A stretch of 50,230 bases of DNA. It comes from an uncultured Campylobacter sp. (lineage in GTDB: Bacteria > Campylobacterota > Campylobacteria > Campylobacterales > Campylobacteraceae). Position 1 is the stretch's first letter; each line of letters opens with the position of its first letter. This document shows positions 23,836-33,181 of this stretch, piece after piece. The notes beneath the pieces were generated by a model. The model made no database searches. It was not told the DNA's origin and saw nothing but the letters and a program-made list of their open reading frames with translations. The position numbers and the translations under genes were made by a program. The DNA lies in the NCBI RefSeq assembly GCF_938030685.1, contig NZ_CALHHX010000214.1, positions 1 through 50,230 of the forward strand, given 5' to 3'.

Positions 23836-25153
23836 AAAAGACTCTGAGCTTTGCGGCGGCGAAATTTTAAACAAAAGCTCGTCTGATCGAAATTTAGCGG
23901 ATAAAATTTCGACGAGCGAGCCTAGCGCGTCTAAAATTTTGCGTGGCGTAAATTTAAAACGCGAAGCGCAAAGCGGCGAGCAAGGCTTTATTTCAAAAGA
24001 TAAAATTTCAAATTTTAAAAATTCCGCTCTCGCAAGCTCGGCGAGCGATACGGCTATCTATACTGCGCCCGATTGCGGTTTGAATCACGAAAGCGCAGAA
24101 CAAAGCTCTAGCGCCGTTCGCACCAAAAAGACCGCGCGCAGGGCGGATTTAAATTCCGCCCGCAAAAATTCTACGGACGCAGCCGCTTCGGATATTTGCG
24201 CGGCAAGCACAGAAGAGATTTGCACAAGTCCCGCAGACGACCGCGCCGCAGACTCTCTCAAAGCAGATACCGCCTACAAAGCGGGCATTTCCGCAAACAC
24301 CCTCGCAAGCGCGTCCGAACTCAAAAATATTATTGAAAGCGCGCCTGCAAGCGACTTTGTAGCGAATGAACTTGCGCACATCGGCAAAATAAGCGCCCTG
24401 CCAAATACTCCTGCAGATGCGTGCACATATGCCGCGAGCGCAAACTCCGAACGCGTGAAGCTCAAGCTCGTCTATTCCTATGACGGCTCGAAATTTAGCG
24501 GCTCGCAGTCTCAGCCTCACGGGCGCGGCGTCGAGGACGTGCTACGCGCGGCTTTGGGGCGAGTAGGGATCTTTGCGCCGCTAATCAGCAGCTCGCGCAC
24601 CGATAAAGGGGTGCATGCGCTGCGCCAGGTAAGCTGCGTCGAATGCACCGTGCACTGGGAGCTACTGCGTCTAAAAGAGCTCATAAACCGCCACTGCGCG
24701 CCCTATATTTTTGTGCAACACATCAGCCCGGTGCCGCGCGATTTTCATCCGCGTTACGACGCCGTGGCGCGCTGTTATCGCTACGTTTTAAACCACGGAC
24801 GTCCAAGCCCCTTTCTTAGCGATTTTTGCGTGTTTTATCCGCGCGTGGATCTTGCCGCGCTCAATGCTGCGCTTGCGAATTTCGTCGGCGAGCACGATTT
24901 TAGCGAGTTTATGAAAAGCGGCAGCGACATAAAAAGCCCTGTACGCGAGCTCTACGTCGCGCGCGCCTACTCTTTTAGAAATTTAACCTTGATAAATTTT
25001 AAAGCTAACGGATTTTTGCGAGCGCAGGTGCGGCTGATGGTCGCAAACGCCCTAAAATCCGTGCAGAGCGGGCGCAAGATCAGCTTCTCGCGAGCTCTTA
25101 GTAGAATCCCCTTTCCGCCGAACGGGCTGTATCTCAGCAACGTGAGTTATTAA
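23819..25153 (+). CDS. truA: tRNA pseudouridine synthase TruA with a long N-terminal extension or a misplaced start
   Basis: TruA isomerises uridines 38-40 of tRNAs. The family domain begins VKLKLVYSYDGSKFSGSQ at about residue 213. The catalytic aspartate is in SSRTDKGVHALRQ (about 262), and HDFSEFMKSG and FLRAQVRLMV follow. From there the length of 232 residues is complete and normal. The preceding 212 codons are open and in frame from a TTG at 23819, and encode an Ala/Ser/Lys-rich, low-complexity sequence without ATG. A GTG at 24455 would start exactly at the conserved domain but lacks a clear ribosome-binding site. The gene overlaps lptG by 17 bases if the long form is right. Confidence 0.85.
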   Translation: MPRDTEKDSELCGGEILNKSSSDRNLADKISTSEPSASKILRGVNLKREAQSGEQGFISKDKISNFKNSALASSASDTAIYTAPDCGLNHESAEQSSSAVRTKKTARRADLNSARKNSTDAAASDICAASTEEICTSPADDRAADSLKADTAYKAGISANTLASASELKNIIESAPASDFVANELAHIGKISALPNTPADACTYAASANSERVKLKLVYSYDGSKFSGSQSQPHGRGVEDVLRAALGRVGIFAPLISSSRTDKGVHALRQVSCVECTVHWELLRLKELINRHCAPYIFVQHISPVPRDFHPRYDAVARCYRYVLNHGRPSPFLSDFCVFYPRVDLAALNAALANFVGEHDFSEFMKSGSDIKSPVRELYVARAYSFRNLTLINFKANGFLRAQVRLMVANALKSVQSGRKISFSRALSRIPFPPNGLYLSNVSY

Positions 25154-25386
25154 GGCTTGAAATTTATAGCGTTAAATTTTATCTCCAGACGTTTGGATTT
25201 CAAGCTTAGAATTTTATCGCGGTAAAATTCCGCATATCAGAGCAGATCACCGCCCTACTCTCATATTAGATCACCTGTGCCGCGATGTGTAAAATCGTAA
25301 ATTTGCGCGAAATTCTATCTGTTTTTATTAGAATTTTATAGAAATTTAGCAATACTTTCAAACTTTTAACTCAAAAAGGAGCAAAG

Positions 25387-26328
25387 ATGAAAAAATTTTC
25401 TGTTGCTTTGGCCGGTTTGGCCCTACTAGCTAGCGTTTCAGGCGCTAAGGAGTTCATCAATATCGGCACCGGCGGTATGACCGGCACCTATTATCCGGTA
25501 GGAGGCGCGATTTGCCGCTTGGTAAATATGGATAAAAATATGAAGTGCTCCGTGCAATCGACGGGCGGCTCGACGTATAACGTCAATAATGTGCTTAAAA
25601 AAGAGCTAAATTTCGGCTTCGTTCAAAGCGATGTCGTCTATGATAAATACAACGGTACGGGCAAATTCCAAGGCGCGGCGGATAAAAATTTACGCTCCGT
25701 AATTTCGATCTATCCGGAGCTTTTGGCTTTCGTCGTCTCTAAGGAGAGCGGCATCAAAGCTTACGGCGACGCTGCGGGCAAAAAGATCAATATCGGAAAC
25801 CCCGGCAGCGGCAACGAGCTAACCAGTACGATAGTTTTTGAAAATTACGACTTCGATCTTAAAAAGCTCGCCCAGCACGGCGTTTTAACGGCGCAAGAAT
25901 GCCCTATGGCGCTAAAAGATAAGAAGATCGACGGATACTTCTACGTCGTAGGACATCCAACCGCAAATATCACCGATGCGGCGACTTCGCTTCCTATCGA
26001 CTTGGTTAGCATCGACGATGAGCATATCAAAAAAATTCTAGAAAAATATCCATATTTCGCTAAAGGCGTGATCCCTGCGAAAATGTATGACGGCGTGGAT
26101 CACGATACGCAGACTATCGGCGTAAAGGCTGTACTCGTAACTGACGCTAGCCAAAGCGACGAAGCGGTTAGAGCGGTAGTTAAGGCGATACTTGATAATT
26201 TCGACGAGTATAAAAAGCTACACCCTGCGCTAAATTTGGTAAGCAAAGAATCTCTTTTAGAGGGGCTTAGTGCACCGCTTCATCCTGCGGCAGAGGCGGT
26301 GTATAAAGAAGCCGGGCTGCTGAAATAG
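25387..26328 (+). CDS. TAXI-family TRAP transporter solute-binding protein
   Basis: This 313-residue protein has a signal peptide (MKKFSVALAGLALLASVSGA). The TAXI signature follows: INIGTGGMTGTYYPVGGAIC and VQSTGGSTYNVNNV. These periplasmic receptors capture small organic acids or amino acids and pass them to a TRAP permease. An AAAGGAGCAAAG site precedes the ATG. The fused permease follows after 5 bases, so the pair forms one sodium- or proton-driven importer. The ligand is not identifiable. Confidence 0.95.
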   Translation: MKKFSVALAGLALLASVSGAKEFINIGTGGMTGTYYPVGGAICRLVNMDKNMKCSVQSTGGSTYNVNNVLKKELNFGFVQSDVVYDKYNGTGKFQGAADKNLRSVISIYPELLAFVVSKESGIKAYGDAAGKKINIGNPGSGNELTSTIVFENYDFDLKKLAQHGVLTAQECPMALKDKKIDGYFYVVGHPTANITDAATSLPIDLVSIDDEHIKKILEKYPYFAKGVIPAKMYDGVDHDTQTIGVKAVLVTDASQSDEAVRAVVKAILDNFDEYKKLHPALNLVSKESLLEGLSAPLHPAAEAVYKEAGLLK

Positions 26329-26333
26329 GCTAG

Positions 26334-28418
26334 TTGATGGAGAAATCTACACAAAACGACGAGCAGGTTTTAGAGGTAAAAAGTAGAGAATTTACCTCTA
26401 AAAAGCTCTTCTGGCTCGTGACGCTGGTCTGCTTCGCGTGGTCGGTCTTTCAGCTTTACATTGCGTATTTTACGCTAAATACAAATATCGCGCGCTCGAT
26501 CCACTTGGCGTTCGCCATTTTTATAATTTTTTCGCTTTTTCCGTTTCGCCCGCGCTCTAAAGCACATTTTTATATCCCGTTTTACGATTATATTTTATTA
26601 ATCGTCGGAGTCGCCGCGATCTTGTATCCTGCGATAGAATTTAACGGGCTAGCGCAGCGCCCGGGAAATTATTTAACCAGAGATATCGTAGCAGCCTTTA
26701 TAGGTATTTTTATCCTTTTTGAGGCGGGTCGTCGTATGATGGGGCCCGCGCTTGGCATTATCGCTTTTACCTTCCTTTTGTATTGCTACTTCGGCCCCTA
26801 TATGCCCGATATCATCGCGCACCGCGGCGCAAGCTTTGAATTACTTGCAGGGCATATGTTTTTAACTACAGAGGGCGTATTTGGCGTGCCGGTAGGGGTC
26901 AGCACCAGCTTCATCTATCTGTTCGTGCTATTCGGCGCGCTTTTGGAGCGAGCCGGAGCGGGGCAGTATTTTATAAACGTAGCGTTTGCGATTTTAGGTC
27001 GCTTCCGCGGAGGACCCGCCAAGGCTAGCGTAATCGCCAGCGGACTAACCGGCATGGTAAGCGGCAGTTCGACCGCAAACGTCGTGACGGTGGGCACCTT
27101 TACGATCCCGCTAATGAAAAAAGCGGGGCTTACCGCCACTAAAGCGGGCGCTATCGAGGTCGCCGCAGGTGTAAATGGGCAGCTTATGCCGCCTATCATG
27201 GGCGCTGCGGCGTTTATCATCGCGGAATTTTTAGGTATGAGTTACACCAACGTAATGATCGCGGCGGTGATCCCCGCTTTCGTCTGCTACGCGGGGTTAT
27301 TTTTCATCGTGCATCTGGAAAGCTGCAAGTTGGGGCTTCACGGCAGCCGCGATTACGCCAAGGTTTCAAAGCTAAAAATTATATTTAGCGGCATTCATTA
27401 CATAATACCGATTTTGGTGCTTCTTTTTACTCTATTGATTCTAAAAGAAAGCGCGATCTCTGCAGCATTTAACTCGATCTGCGTGCTATTTTTAATAATG
27501 ATCGTACAGGAGCCTGCAAAAAAAACGATATTTGGCGAAAAGGTTGGCAAGTCCGATTTTATCGTCGGCTTTGTCGATATCTTTTGGGCTATGGTGGGTG
27601 CTGCTAAAAACATGGTCACGGTCGCCGTAGCTACCGCGCTAGCGGGCATCATCATCGGCTCGATCTCGCTTACCGGGCTGGGACAGGTTCTTTCAGAGCT
27701 CGTGGAGGCGGTCGCGGGAAATAGCATAGTGCTGATACTTCTGATGACTGCGATAATGAGCCTGATTTTAGGCATGGGACTTCCTACGACGGCGAATTAT
27801 ATCGTCGTTTCAAGCCTGATTGCGCCAGTGATTTTGATACTAGCGGGCAAAAACGGCTTTTTGATCCCTGCGATCGCAGTGCATCTTTTCGTATTTTATT
27901 TCGGAATTTTAGCCGATGATACCCCGCCAGTGGGTATTGCAGCATACGCTGCGGCGGGCATCGCAAAGGCAAATCCCGTAACTGTGGGACTTCAGGGCTT
28001 TGTGTATGATCTGCGCACGGCGGTGCTTCCGTTTGCGTTTTTCTTCAATAATAAGCTGCTTTTGATCCAAAGCATCGGCGATCCGATGGATTCAAAAAGC
28101 ATCGTTTGGATCAGCGATCCACTGCAAATCGTGCTGATTTTTGCCACGGCGATCGTGGGTATGTTTGCTTTCAGCTCCTCGCTGCAGGGCTGGTTCGTAA
28201 CAAAATGTAACCCGATAGAGCGCCTACTATTGCTGCTAGTAACGCCGCTAATGCTGGTGCCTAATATCTGCGTGAAATTTATAGAGTTTATCCCAAGCGA
28301 ATATGCAAGTTATGGCATCGGCGCTGCGATATACGTGCTGATCTTTGCAAAGCAGTGGCTTTTAAGACCCAAAGACTCTAGCGATACTCACGCCAAAAAT
28401 AGCGCGCCTGCGGCGTAA
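26334..28418 (+). CDS. TRAP transporter permease, fused small and large subunits (DctQM type)
   Basis: This 694-residue protein has many membrane segments. The first roughly 170 residues are the small-subunit part. The large subunit follows with GLTGMVSGSSTANVVTVGTF and later MSLILGMGLPTTANYIVVSS, and FGILADDTPPVGIAAYAAAG, the conserved motifs of the DctM fold. The C-terminal region adds a few helices typical of the TAXI-associated fused permeases. Its start GATGG lies 5 bases after the receptor stop. Function and partner are clear; the solute is not. Confidence 0.95.
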   Translation: MMEKSTQNDEQVLEVKSREFTSKKLFWLVTLVCFAWSVFQLYIAYFTLNTNIARSIHLAFAIFIIFSLFPFRPRSKAHFYIPFYDYILLIVGVAAILYPAIEFNGLAQRPGNYLTRDIVAAFIGIFILFEAGRRMMGPALGIIAFTFLLYCYFGPYMPDIIAHRGASFELLAGHMFLTTEGVFGVPVGVSTSFIYLFVLFGALLERAGAGQYFINVAFAILGRFRGGPAKASVIASGLTGMVSGSSTANVVTVGTFTIPLMKKAGLTATKAGAIEVAAGVNGQLMPPIMGAAAFIIAEFLGMSYTNVMIAAVIPAFVCYAGLFFIVHLESCKLGLHGSRDYAKVSKLKIIFSGIHYIIPILVLLFTLLILKESAISAAFNSICVLFLIMIVQEPAKKTIFGEKVGKSDFIVGFVDIFWAMVGAAKNMVTVAVATALAGIIIGSISLTGLGQVLSELVEAVAGNSIVLILLMTAIMSLILGMGLPTTANYIVVSSLIAPVILILAGKNGFLIPAIAVHLFVFYFGILADDTPPVGIAAYAAAGIAKANPVTVGLQGFVYDLRTAVLPFAFFFNNKLLLIQSIGDPMDSKSIVWISDPLQIVLIFATAIVGMFAFSSSLQGWFVTKCNPIERLLLLLVTPLMLVPNICVKFIEFIPSEYASYGIGAAIYVLIFAKQWLLRPKDSSDTHAKNSAPAA

Positions 28419-29040
28419 ATCCAAATTTGATCTCGCTAAATTTTAAAATTTGCGGGGTCCTATTAAATTTATCTTCTTGCTTTTTATTCTTGCGCCAGGA
28501 TTTTAAATTTGGATCGACTCTTTACTTCTAAATTTAAAACCTCGACAGATTGTACCGTGCTGATAAATCTAGTTTAAATTTAAATCCGCCTATATAAACT
28601 ACCCAAAATTTTAAATTGCGCCGAAGCGATTATGCCCCTTAGTAAGATAAATTTATTCATACGAAGCTACTGTGTTAAAAAACATCGCATATTAATCCCA
28701 TTAGTCTATAATTATCGCAAGCCACAGGATACGCGAAATCAATAGAGCAAAATCCGTTTTTGCCTTGCCGCTTGAAATGCCTTCGATGGTTTAAATATAC
28801 ACGTCCACAAAAGCTAAAATGATTCTTAAAGCAGATAAAATCAAAAACTGTGCAAAATTTCTCCAAAACAACTTGATGATTAAGGATTAGCGTTACAAAA
28901 TTTTACTTATTTAGACCGATTCCTTGATTATATGTTGTACTTTATTTAAAATAATTTTTATAAAAATATCTATGAAATGGGGAATTATTAGTTAAATTTA
29001 ATTCTATAAAAATACTTTAATAATTAATATTAAATTTATC
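28419..29040. other. Long AT-rich intergenic region upstream of the siderophore receptor gene
   Basis: I see no convincing gene in these 620 bases. The first part contains repeated AAATTTTAAAATTT-like words. A minus-strand frame at 28866-28675 could encode 63 residues (starting EKFCTVFDFIC and ending RLMGLICDVF). It begins at a TTG, has no ribosome-binding site and continues upstream without a start, so it may be a decayed gene or chance. The last 150 bases are very AT-rich and probably carry the promoter and operator of the receptor gene. Confidence 0.45.
29017..29033. promoter_or_regulatory. Imperfect palindrome, possible iron-responsive operator
   Basis: TTAATAATTAATATTAA matches its own reverse complement at 14 of 17 positions and lies where the -35 region of the receptor promoter should be. 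A Fur-type repressor site is expected before a siderophore receptor, but AT-rich DNA gives such palindromes by chance, so this is only a candidate. Confidence 0.3.
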
Positions 29041-29050
29041 CGCTTTGAGT

Positions 29051-29056
29051 TATAAT
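29051..29056 (+). promoter_or_regulatory. Probable -10 element of the siderophore receptor promoter
   Basis: A consensus TATAAT lies 33 bases before the ATG, after AT-rich DNA. A GAGGAAC ribosome-binding site follows just before the start codon. Confidence 0.5.
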
Positions 29057-29088
29057 CCGCGATTAAATTTCAAAATAGAGGAACAAAA

Positions 29089-31212
29089 ATGCAAAAAGAT
29101 ATGTATTTTAAAAAGGCGAAATTTATCGCATTATCTATATGCGCGAGCGTTTCGATTTTATGCGGCGTCGAAGGCTCACACCTAAGCAGTGACGCAAATA
29201 GCACGAATCTTGGCGAGATCGTAGTAAGCGCGAGCGGCTTTCGCCAAGATATCAGGCAGGCGCCGGCCTCCATCTCCACCTTGGATAATAAAGAGATATC
29301 AAGTGACAGATTCAATTCGCTACACGATATTGCGAATAAAATGCCGGGCGTCAGCGTTATTGCAGGCGATGACGGCCCGGCAAGCGGGATATCCATCAGA
29401 GGAATGGAAAGCTCTCAAACCCTTGTGCTTATCGACGGCAAACGCGTAAGTTCCGCGGCGGCGAACCCAAAAGGCGGAGCGGGCGATATGAACTCGAATT
29501 TTATCCCGCCCGCAGGAGCGATAGAGCGTATCGAGGTGATTCGAGGACCGATGAGCTCGCTTTACGGGAGCGATGCAGTAGGCGGCGTGATAAATATCAT
29601 TACAAAAAAGAATTTTTCTAAATTTAGCGGAAGTGCTGCTATATCTACAACTATCCAAGATCACGAGGGTATCGGAAACGGTAAGATGGGCGAAGCCTAC
29701 GTCAATATTCCCTTCGGGCAGTATGCGGCGCTTCAGCTGTGGGGATATAAAAAGCTGCGCGACGAGGACGGCTATAAGGGAGGCTATCAGAAGAGTGATA
29801 AATCGGATTCTAACGCCAAACTTTGGCTAACGCCGGATGAAAATAATAAATTTTACGTTCAAACCGGAAGGCAAAATCACGATTATTCAAGGACTCTTGG
29901 TAAAACCGCCGTTTATCCCAACGCGCGCGGATTAAATCACTATAAATATAAAAGAGAAAATCACGGCGTCGGATATTTGGGCGAGTTTGAAAGCTTAAGT
30001 GCTGATATAAGTTATTTTTGGGACAAGACTCGCCGTACGAGCATTTTTGATAGCCTTTCTCCCGCAATCGTAAAAAATAGAAATTTTAATTCCAAATTTA
30101 CGACTTATCTCGGTATAAATACGCTTACCTTCGGCTATGATTTTAGCAAACAGGATGTGCGAACGACTTTTATCGTTTCAAACGCGAGCAGGCAAAATTT
30201 ACGCTCTCCGCAGCGATTTTCTATGAACGAGCATGCGGGATTTTTAGAGGACGAGATTGAAATTTTGGAAAATACGCTATTTTTAACGCTCGGCGGCAGG
30301 CTCACGCATAACGAATACTTCGGCAACCACTTTTCTCCTAGAGCCTACGCGACGTTTAATATAAGCGATACCTGGACGATCAAAGGCGGCGTCGCAACCG
30401 GTTATAAAACTCCCAACGTCAATCAAATTTCGCCTGAAGTAGGCACGATTCAGGGCGGCTGGAGGATTATAGATTTCGGTAACGAGGATTTAAAGCCCGA
30501 GAAAAGCACGACCTACGAGATCGGGCTTTATTACGACAATGCAGACGATCTGCGCGGCAATATCACGCTATTTAAAAACGACTTCAAAGATAAAATTTTA
30601 GATACCGATGGCAGCAATATCAATAGGATTCCCGCCTACGGAGGCTGCGTCGGCGCACCGAGCGTTAATTGCCCAGGTTGGGGAACGTATTTTAATATAG
30701 AAGGAGCCGAGGTTTATGGCGTTGAGCTGAGTGGCGATTACGATATTACTAAGAGGCTAAATTTCAAGGCGAACTATACCTATAGCCACTCCGAGATCGA
30801 AACCGGGGATCCTACGATCTATACGCCAAACGGCGCCGTTAAATTTAGCCAAACCAATCTTAGTAGGCTGGATGGCAAATCCCTGACCGCTACTCCGAAA
30901 CATGCCGCACATGCGACGCTTAGCTATAGGCCGATCGCTCCGCTTTCTACCTTTATCGGTCTTAATTACGAAAGCGAGCTTACAAGCGTACAATTCGGTC
31001 CGGGCAATAGAGTCAGCAAAAACGACAAAAAGCTTTTTACTACGGATTTGGGCGCACAATACGATTTAAACGATAATCTGAGCCTAAATTTAACCGCTTA
31101 CAATATCTTTGATAACGTCCGATACGACGAGGGTCTCGCAGACGACGGCAATTACTATTGGTACCCCGAGGAAGGCAGGAGGTTTTGGTTTAAGGTAAAC
31201 GCTAAATGGTAA
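29089..31212 (+). CDS. TonB-dependent outer membrane siderophore receptor (FepA/CfrA-like)
   Basis: This 707-residue protein has a signal peptide (to about residue 25) and a TonB-box-like segment (EIVVSASGF). The plug domain contains ISTLDNKEI, MPGVSVIAGDDGPASGISIR, IERIEVIRGPMSSLYGSDAV and GGVINIITKK. The barrel follows with NPxxNF-type strands (EDLKPEKSTTYEIGLYYD) and the aromatic C-terminus FWFKVNAKW. The class imports ferric enterobactin or related catecholates in Campylobacter (CfrA, CfrB). The next gene encodes an esterase of the kind that opens enterobactin and overlaps it by 7 bases, which strengthens the catecholate assignment. Ligand specificity is inferred. Confidence 0.93.
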   Translation: MQKDMYFKKAKFIALSICASVSILCGVEGSHLSSDANSTNLGEIVVSASGFRQDIRQAPASISTLDNKEISSDRFNSLHDIANKMPGVSVIAGDDGPASGISIRGMESSQTLVLIDGKRVSSAAANPKGGAGDMNSNFIPPAGAIERIEVIRGPMSSLYGSDAVGGVINIITKKNFSKFSGSAAISTTIQDHEGIGNGKMGEAYVNIPFGQYAALQLWGYKKLRDEDGYKGGYQKSDKSDSNAKLWLTPDENNKFYVQTGRQNHDYSRTLGKTAVYPNARGLNHYKYKRENHGVGYLGEFESLSADISYFWDKTRRTSIFDSLSPAIVKNRNFNSKFTTYLGINTLTFGYDFSKQDVRTTFIVSNASRQNLRSPQRFSMNEHAGFLEDEIEILENTLFLTLGGRLTHNEYFGNHFSPRAYATFNISDTWTIKGGVATGYKTPNVNQISPEVGTIQGGWRIIDFGNEDLKPEKSTTYEIGLYYDNADDLRGNITLFKNDFKDKILDTDGSNINRIPAYGGCVGAPSVNCPGWGTYFNIEGAEVYGVELSGDYDITKRLNFKANYTYSHSEIETGDPTIYTPNGAVKFSQTNLSRLDGKSLTATPKHAAHATLSYRPIAPLSTFIGLNYESELTSVQFGPGNRVSKNDKKLFTTDLGAQYDLNDNLSLNLTAYNIFDNVRYDEGLADDGNYYWYPEEGRRFWFKVNAKW

Positions 31213-32102
31213 GCCCAAAGAACTTCCTTGTGGTATTCGACGCACTTTTTTTAGTATGCTTATTCACTTGCGATCTGAGGGCAAAACCGCCGCAAAAGAT
31301 TGAGCAGGCAAGTGGAGCTGCGCACGAAATGTTTAATGTGAGCGATTTTATTCTAAAAAGCAAGAACGGCGAAAAATATAAAATTTTTATAGCTCGCCAA
31401 AAAAATGTCGCTCGCTACGATAGGGTAGTTTTTATGGTTGATGCGAACGCGCAGTTTCCGATACTTTTAAACTCCTATGCGAAAATTTATGCGAATGGCG
31501 CAAAGCAAAACGCAAAAGCGGTGCCGAAATTAAGCAAAACCGTCCTTATAGTAGGCATCGGATACGACAGCCCGCTAGCGTATGATATTAAGCGTCGCAC
31601 GAGAGATTTAACGCCTGCGGCGAGCGGCGAAGAATATGCAAACGGCGGCGGCGCGGCAGAATTTTACGATTTCGTAAAAGATGAACTATTTCCGCTCGTG
31701 GAGAAAAAATACTCTACGGCAAAAAGCAATAAAATTTACTTCGGACATTCTTTTGGCGGGCTATTCGGGATTTATGCTTTGCTGCGCGACGATGGGATTT
31801 TCGACGAGTTTTTTATCGCCTCACCTTCGTTATGGTGGGGCGAATCACAGCTGATCAGAGATGCCCTAGACGAGGGAAAGCTTAGATTAAATTTAAAAGC
31901 GAAATTCATAATGCTCGTTGCTGGCTCGCGTGAAATGCGTAAAGGAAAAACCAATAAAGCGGGAATTTTAAAAGCGGCCGATCTAGCTGAAATTTTAAAA
32001 TCAAGGGGGTTTTCTTGCGAGTTTAAGCTCTACGAAGGCGCTTCGCACGGCGAAGTAATCCCATTGGCTTTGCAAGATTTAGCGCTATTTACGCAAAGAT
32101 AA
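31206..32102 (+). CDS. Periplasmic alpha/beta-hydrolase, probable siderophore (enterobactin) esterase
   Basis: This 298-residue protein has a hydrophobic N-terminus, probably a signal segment (VVFDALFLVCLFTC). It has an alpha/beta-hydrolase of the IroE/Fes/BesA type: VGIGYD, the nucleophile motif GHSFGG (Ser182), FIASPSLWW and a late histidine in EGASHGE (His281). Campylobacter Cee is a periplasmic esterase that cuts ferric enterobactin so that iron or linear fragments can enter the cell. The 7-base overlap with the receptor gene argues that this protein works on the same ligand. It could also accept other catecholate esters. Confidence 0.85.
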   Translation: MVSPKNFLVVFDALFLVCLFTCDLRAKPPQKIEQASGAAHEMFNVSDFILKSKNGEKYKIFIARQKNVARYDRVVFMVDANAQFPILLNSYAKIYANGAKQNAKAVPKLSKTVLIVGIGYDSPLAYDIKRRTRDLTPAASGEEYANGGGAAEFYDFVKDELFPLVEKKYSTAKSNKIYFGHSFGGLFGIYALLRDDGIFDEFFIASPSLWWGESQLIRDALDEGKLRLNLKAKFIMLVAGSREMRKGKTNKAGILKAADLAEILKSRGFSCEFKLYEGASHGEVIPLALQDLALFTQR

Positions 32103-32130
32103 TCTTCTATTTAGCCGATAAAGCCTTAAT

Positions 32131-32252
32131 CTAAATCCGGCTCGTTTATATTTGCAAGCGCAAGACCGAGCGGCGCAGGCTCGCTGATCGCGCCGAAACG
32201 CGTCGCCGGATTTAAGAAATTAAATTTTAAAGCTCTTTTGGCTAGTATCGCA
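32131..32252 (-). pseudogene. Possible remnant of a gene C-terminus
   Basis: On the minus strand, a frame without start codon reads ALKFNFLNPATRFGAISEPA and ends NINEPDLD before a stop. The composition looks protein-like rather than random, but upstream the frame closes within about 20 codons. It may be what is left of a deleted gene. I cannot name the family. Confidence 0.25.
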
Positions 32253-32271
32253 CAAATTTAAAGGAGCGAAA

Positions 32272-32523
32272 ATGCAAAGTTTCAAATGGCAAATTTCAAA
32301 GCGGCTTAAGCAGGCGATGCGCGAGCGAGATATCGACAATCTCGCGCTCGTGCGGCGCACGGACGAGCTGTATTCGCGCTCGCACCCGGGCCACGATGAG
32401 GATATGCGCGCCGAAGTTTACACGGTCTTGGACGAATACGCGCCCAACGTCGATATTGAAATTTTTGATCTGGTCTGCAAGGTTCTAGACGTCAAAATCG
32501 AGCTAGGCGAGACGCTTGATTGA
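32272..32523 (+). CDS. Small conserved-looking protein of unknown function
   Basis: This 83-residue protein starts MQSFKWQISKRLKQAMRERD behind an AAAGGAGCG site. It is charged and predicted mostly helical, with acidic C-terminal sequence LVCKVLDVKIELGETLD. It has no signal peptide or membrane segment, so it should be cytoplasmic. The good ribosome-binding site and codon use like its neighbours support a real gene. I do not recognise it, and it is separated by about 200 bases from lrgA. Confidence 0.65.
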   Translation: MQSFKWQISKRLKQAMRERDIDNLALVRRTDELYSRSHPGHDEDMRAEVYTVLDEYAPNVDIEIFDLVCKVLDVKIELGETLD

Positions 32524-32613
32524 GTAGTCGTAGCCGAATTTTATCCGTGCCGCAAGGCTAAATTTAGCGCTATGATAAATCGCAAAATTCTACCTACAGC
32601 CTAGCTACAGAGC

Positions 32614-32625
32614 TTACTTAAGTAA
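32614..32625. promoter_or_regulatory. 12-bp perfect palindrome upstream of lrgA
   Basis: TTACTTAAGTAA is a perfect inverted repeat about 100 bases before the lrgA start. It could be a regulator site for the operon; no regulator gene is adjacent, so this is tentative. Confidence 0.25.
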
Positions 32626-32722
32626 ATTTTGCTGCAAAATTTCGCCCAAACCTAGCAAGATTAATATCTATTTTAACTGCAAAGTGCTAAATTTAGCCCT
32701 AAATTTTAATCCGAGGTAAGCT

Positions 32723-33181
32723 TTGAACTACTTAATCCAATTTAGTGTGATTTTAGGAATATCTTTTGTTGCGGAGATTTTGGCGGCGCTCGTGCCTGTG
32801 CCAATCCCCGCTAGCATCTATGGGCTAGTCATTATGCTTTTAGCCCTGATCTTCAAACTCATCAAAGTATCGCAGATCAGAGAAACCGTGTCGTTTTTTA
32901 TGCAGATTATGCCGGTGATCTTTATCCCGGCGGGCGCTGCGATCATCATCGCAGGCGACGCGCTACGCCAACATCTTTTCGCAATCATCGCGATTACGGC
33001 AGTCTCTACGGTAGTAGTCATCGGTGCAAGTGGCGCGGTAACGCAAATTTTTTATAAAATTGCCCTCGCCCGCGTTAAGCGCAGGCTTTACGAAGCCGCG
33101 CACGAACAAGACGGCGTGAATACAAAGGGCGTGGATGCGAAGCTGGAGCGCGAAATTTTATCCGGAGACGACAAAAAATGA
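32723..33181 (+). CDS. lrgA: LrgA/CidA (YohJ) family holin-like membrane protein
   Basis: This 152-residue protein has four hydrophobic segments with the family sequence ILAALVPVPIPASIYGLVIM and FFMQIMPVIFIPAGAAIIIA. LrgA/CidA proteins act with LrgB/CidB and are linked to murein hydrolase control and, in some bacteria, pyruvate or glycolate transport. The start is TTG at 32723, chosen because GAGG lies 6 bases upstream and the homologous region begins at once. Its stop overlaps lrgB by 4 bases. A hydrophilic tail of about 40 residues is longer than usual. Confidence 0.9.
   Translation: MNYLIQFSVILGISFVAEILAALVPVPIPASIYGLVIMLLALIFKLIKVSQIRETVSFFMQIMPVIFIPAGAAIIIAGDALRQHLFAIIAITAVSTVVVIGASGAVTQIFYKIALARVKRRLYEAAHEQDGVNTKGVDAKLEREILSGDDKK

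Noticed and set aside
28675..28866. 63-codon minus-strand frame before the siderophore receptor
   Set aside because: TTG start without ribosome-binding site; kept only as a possible remnant in the intergenic entry.
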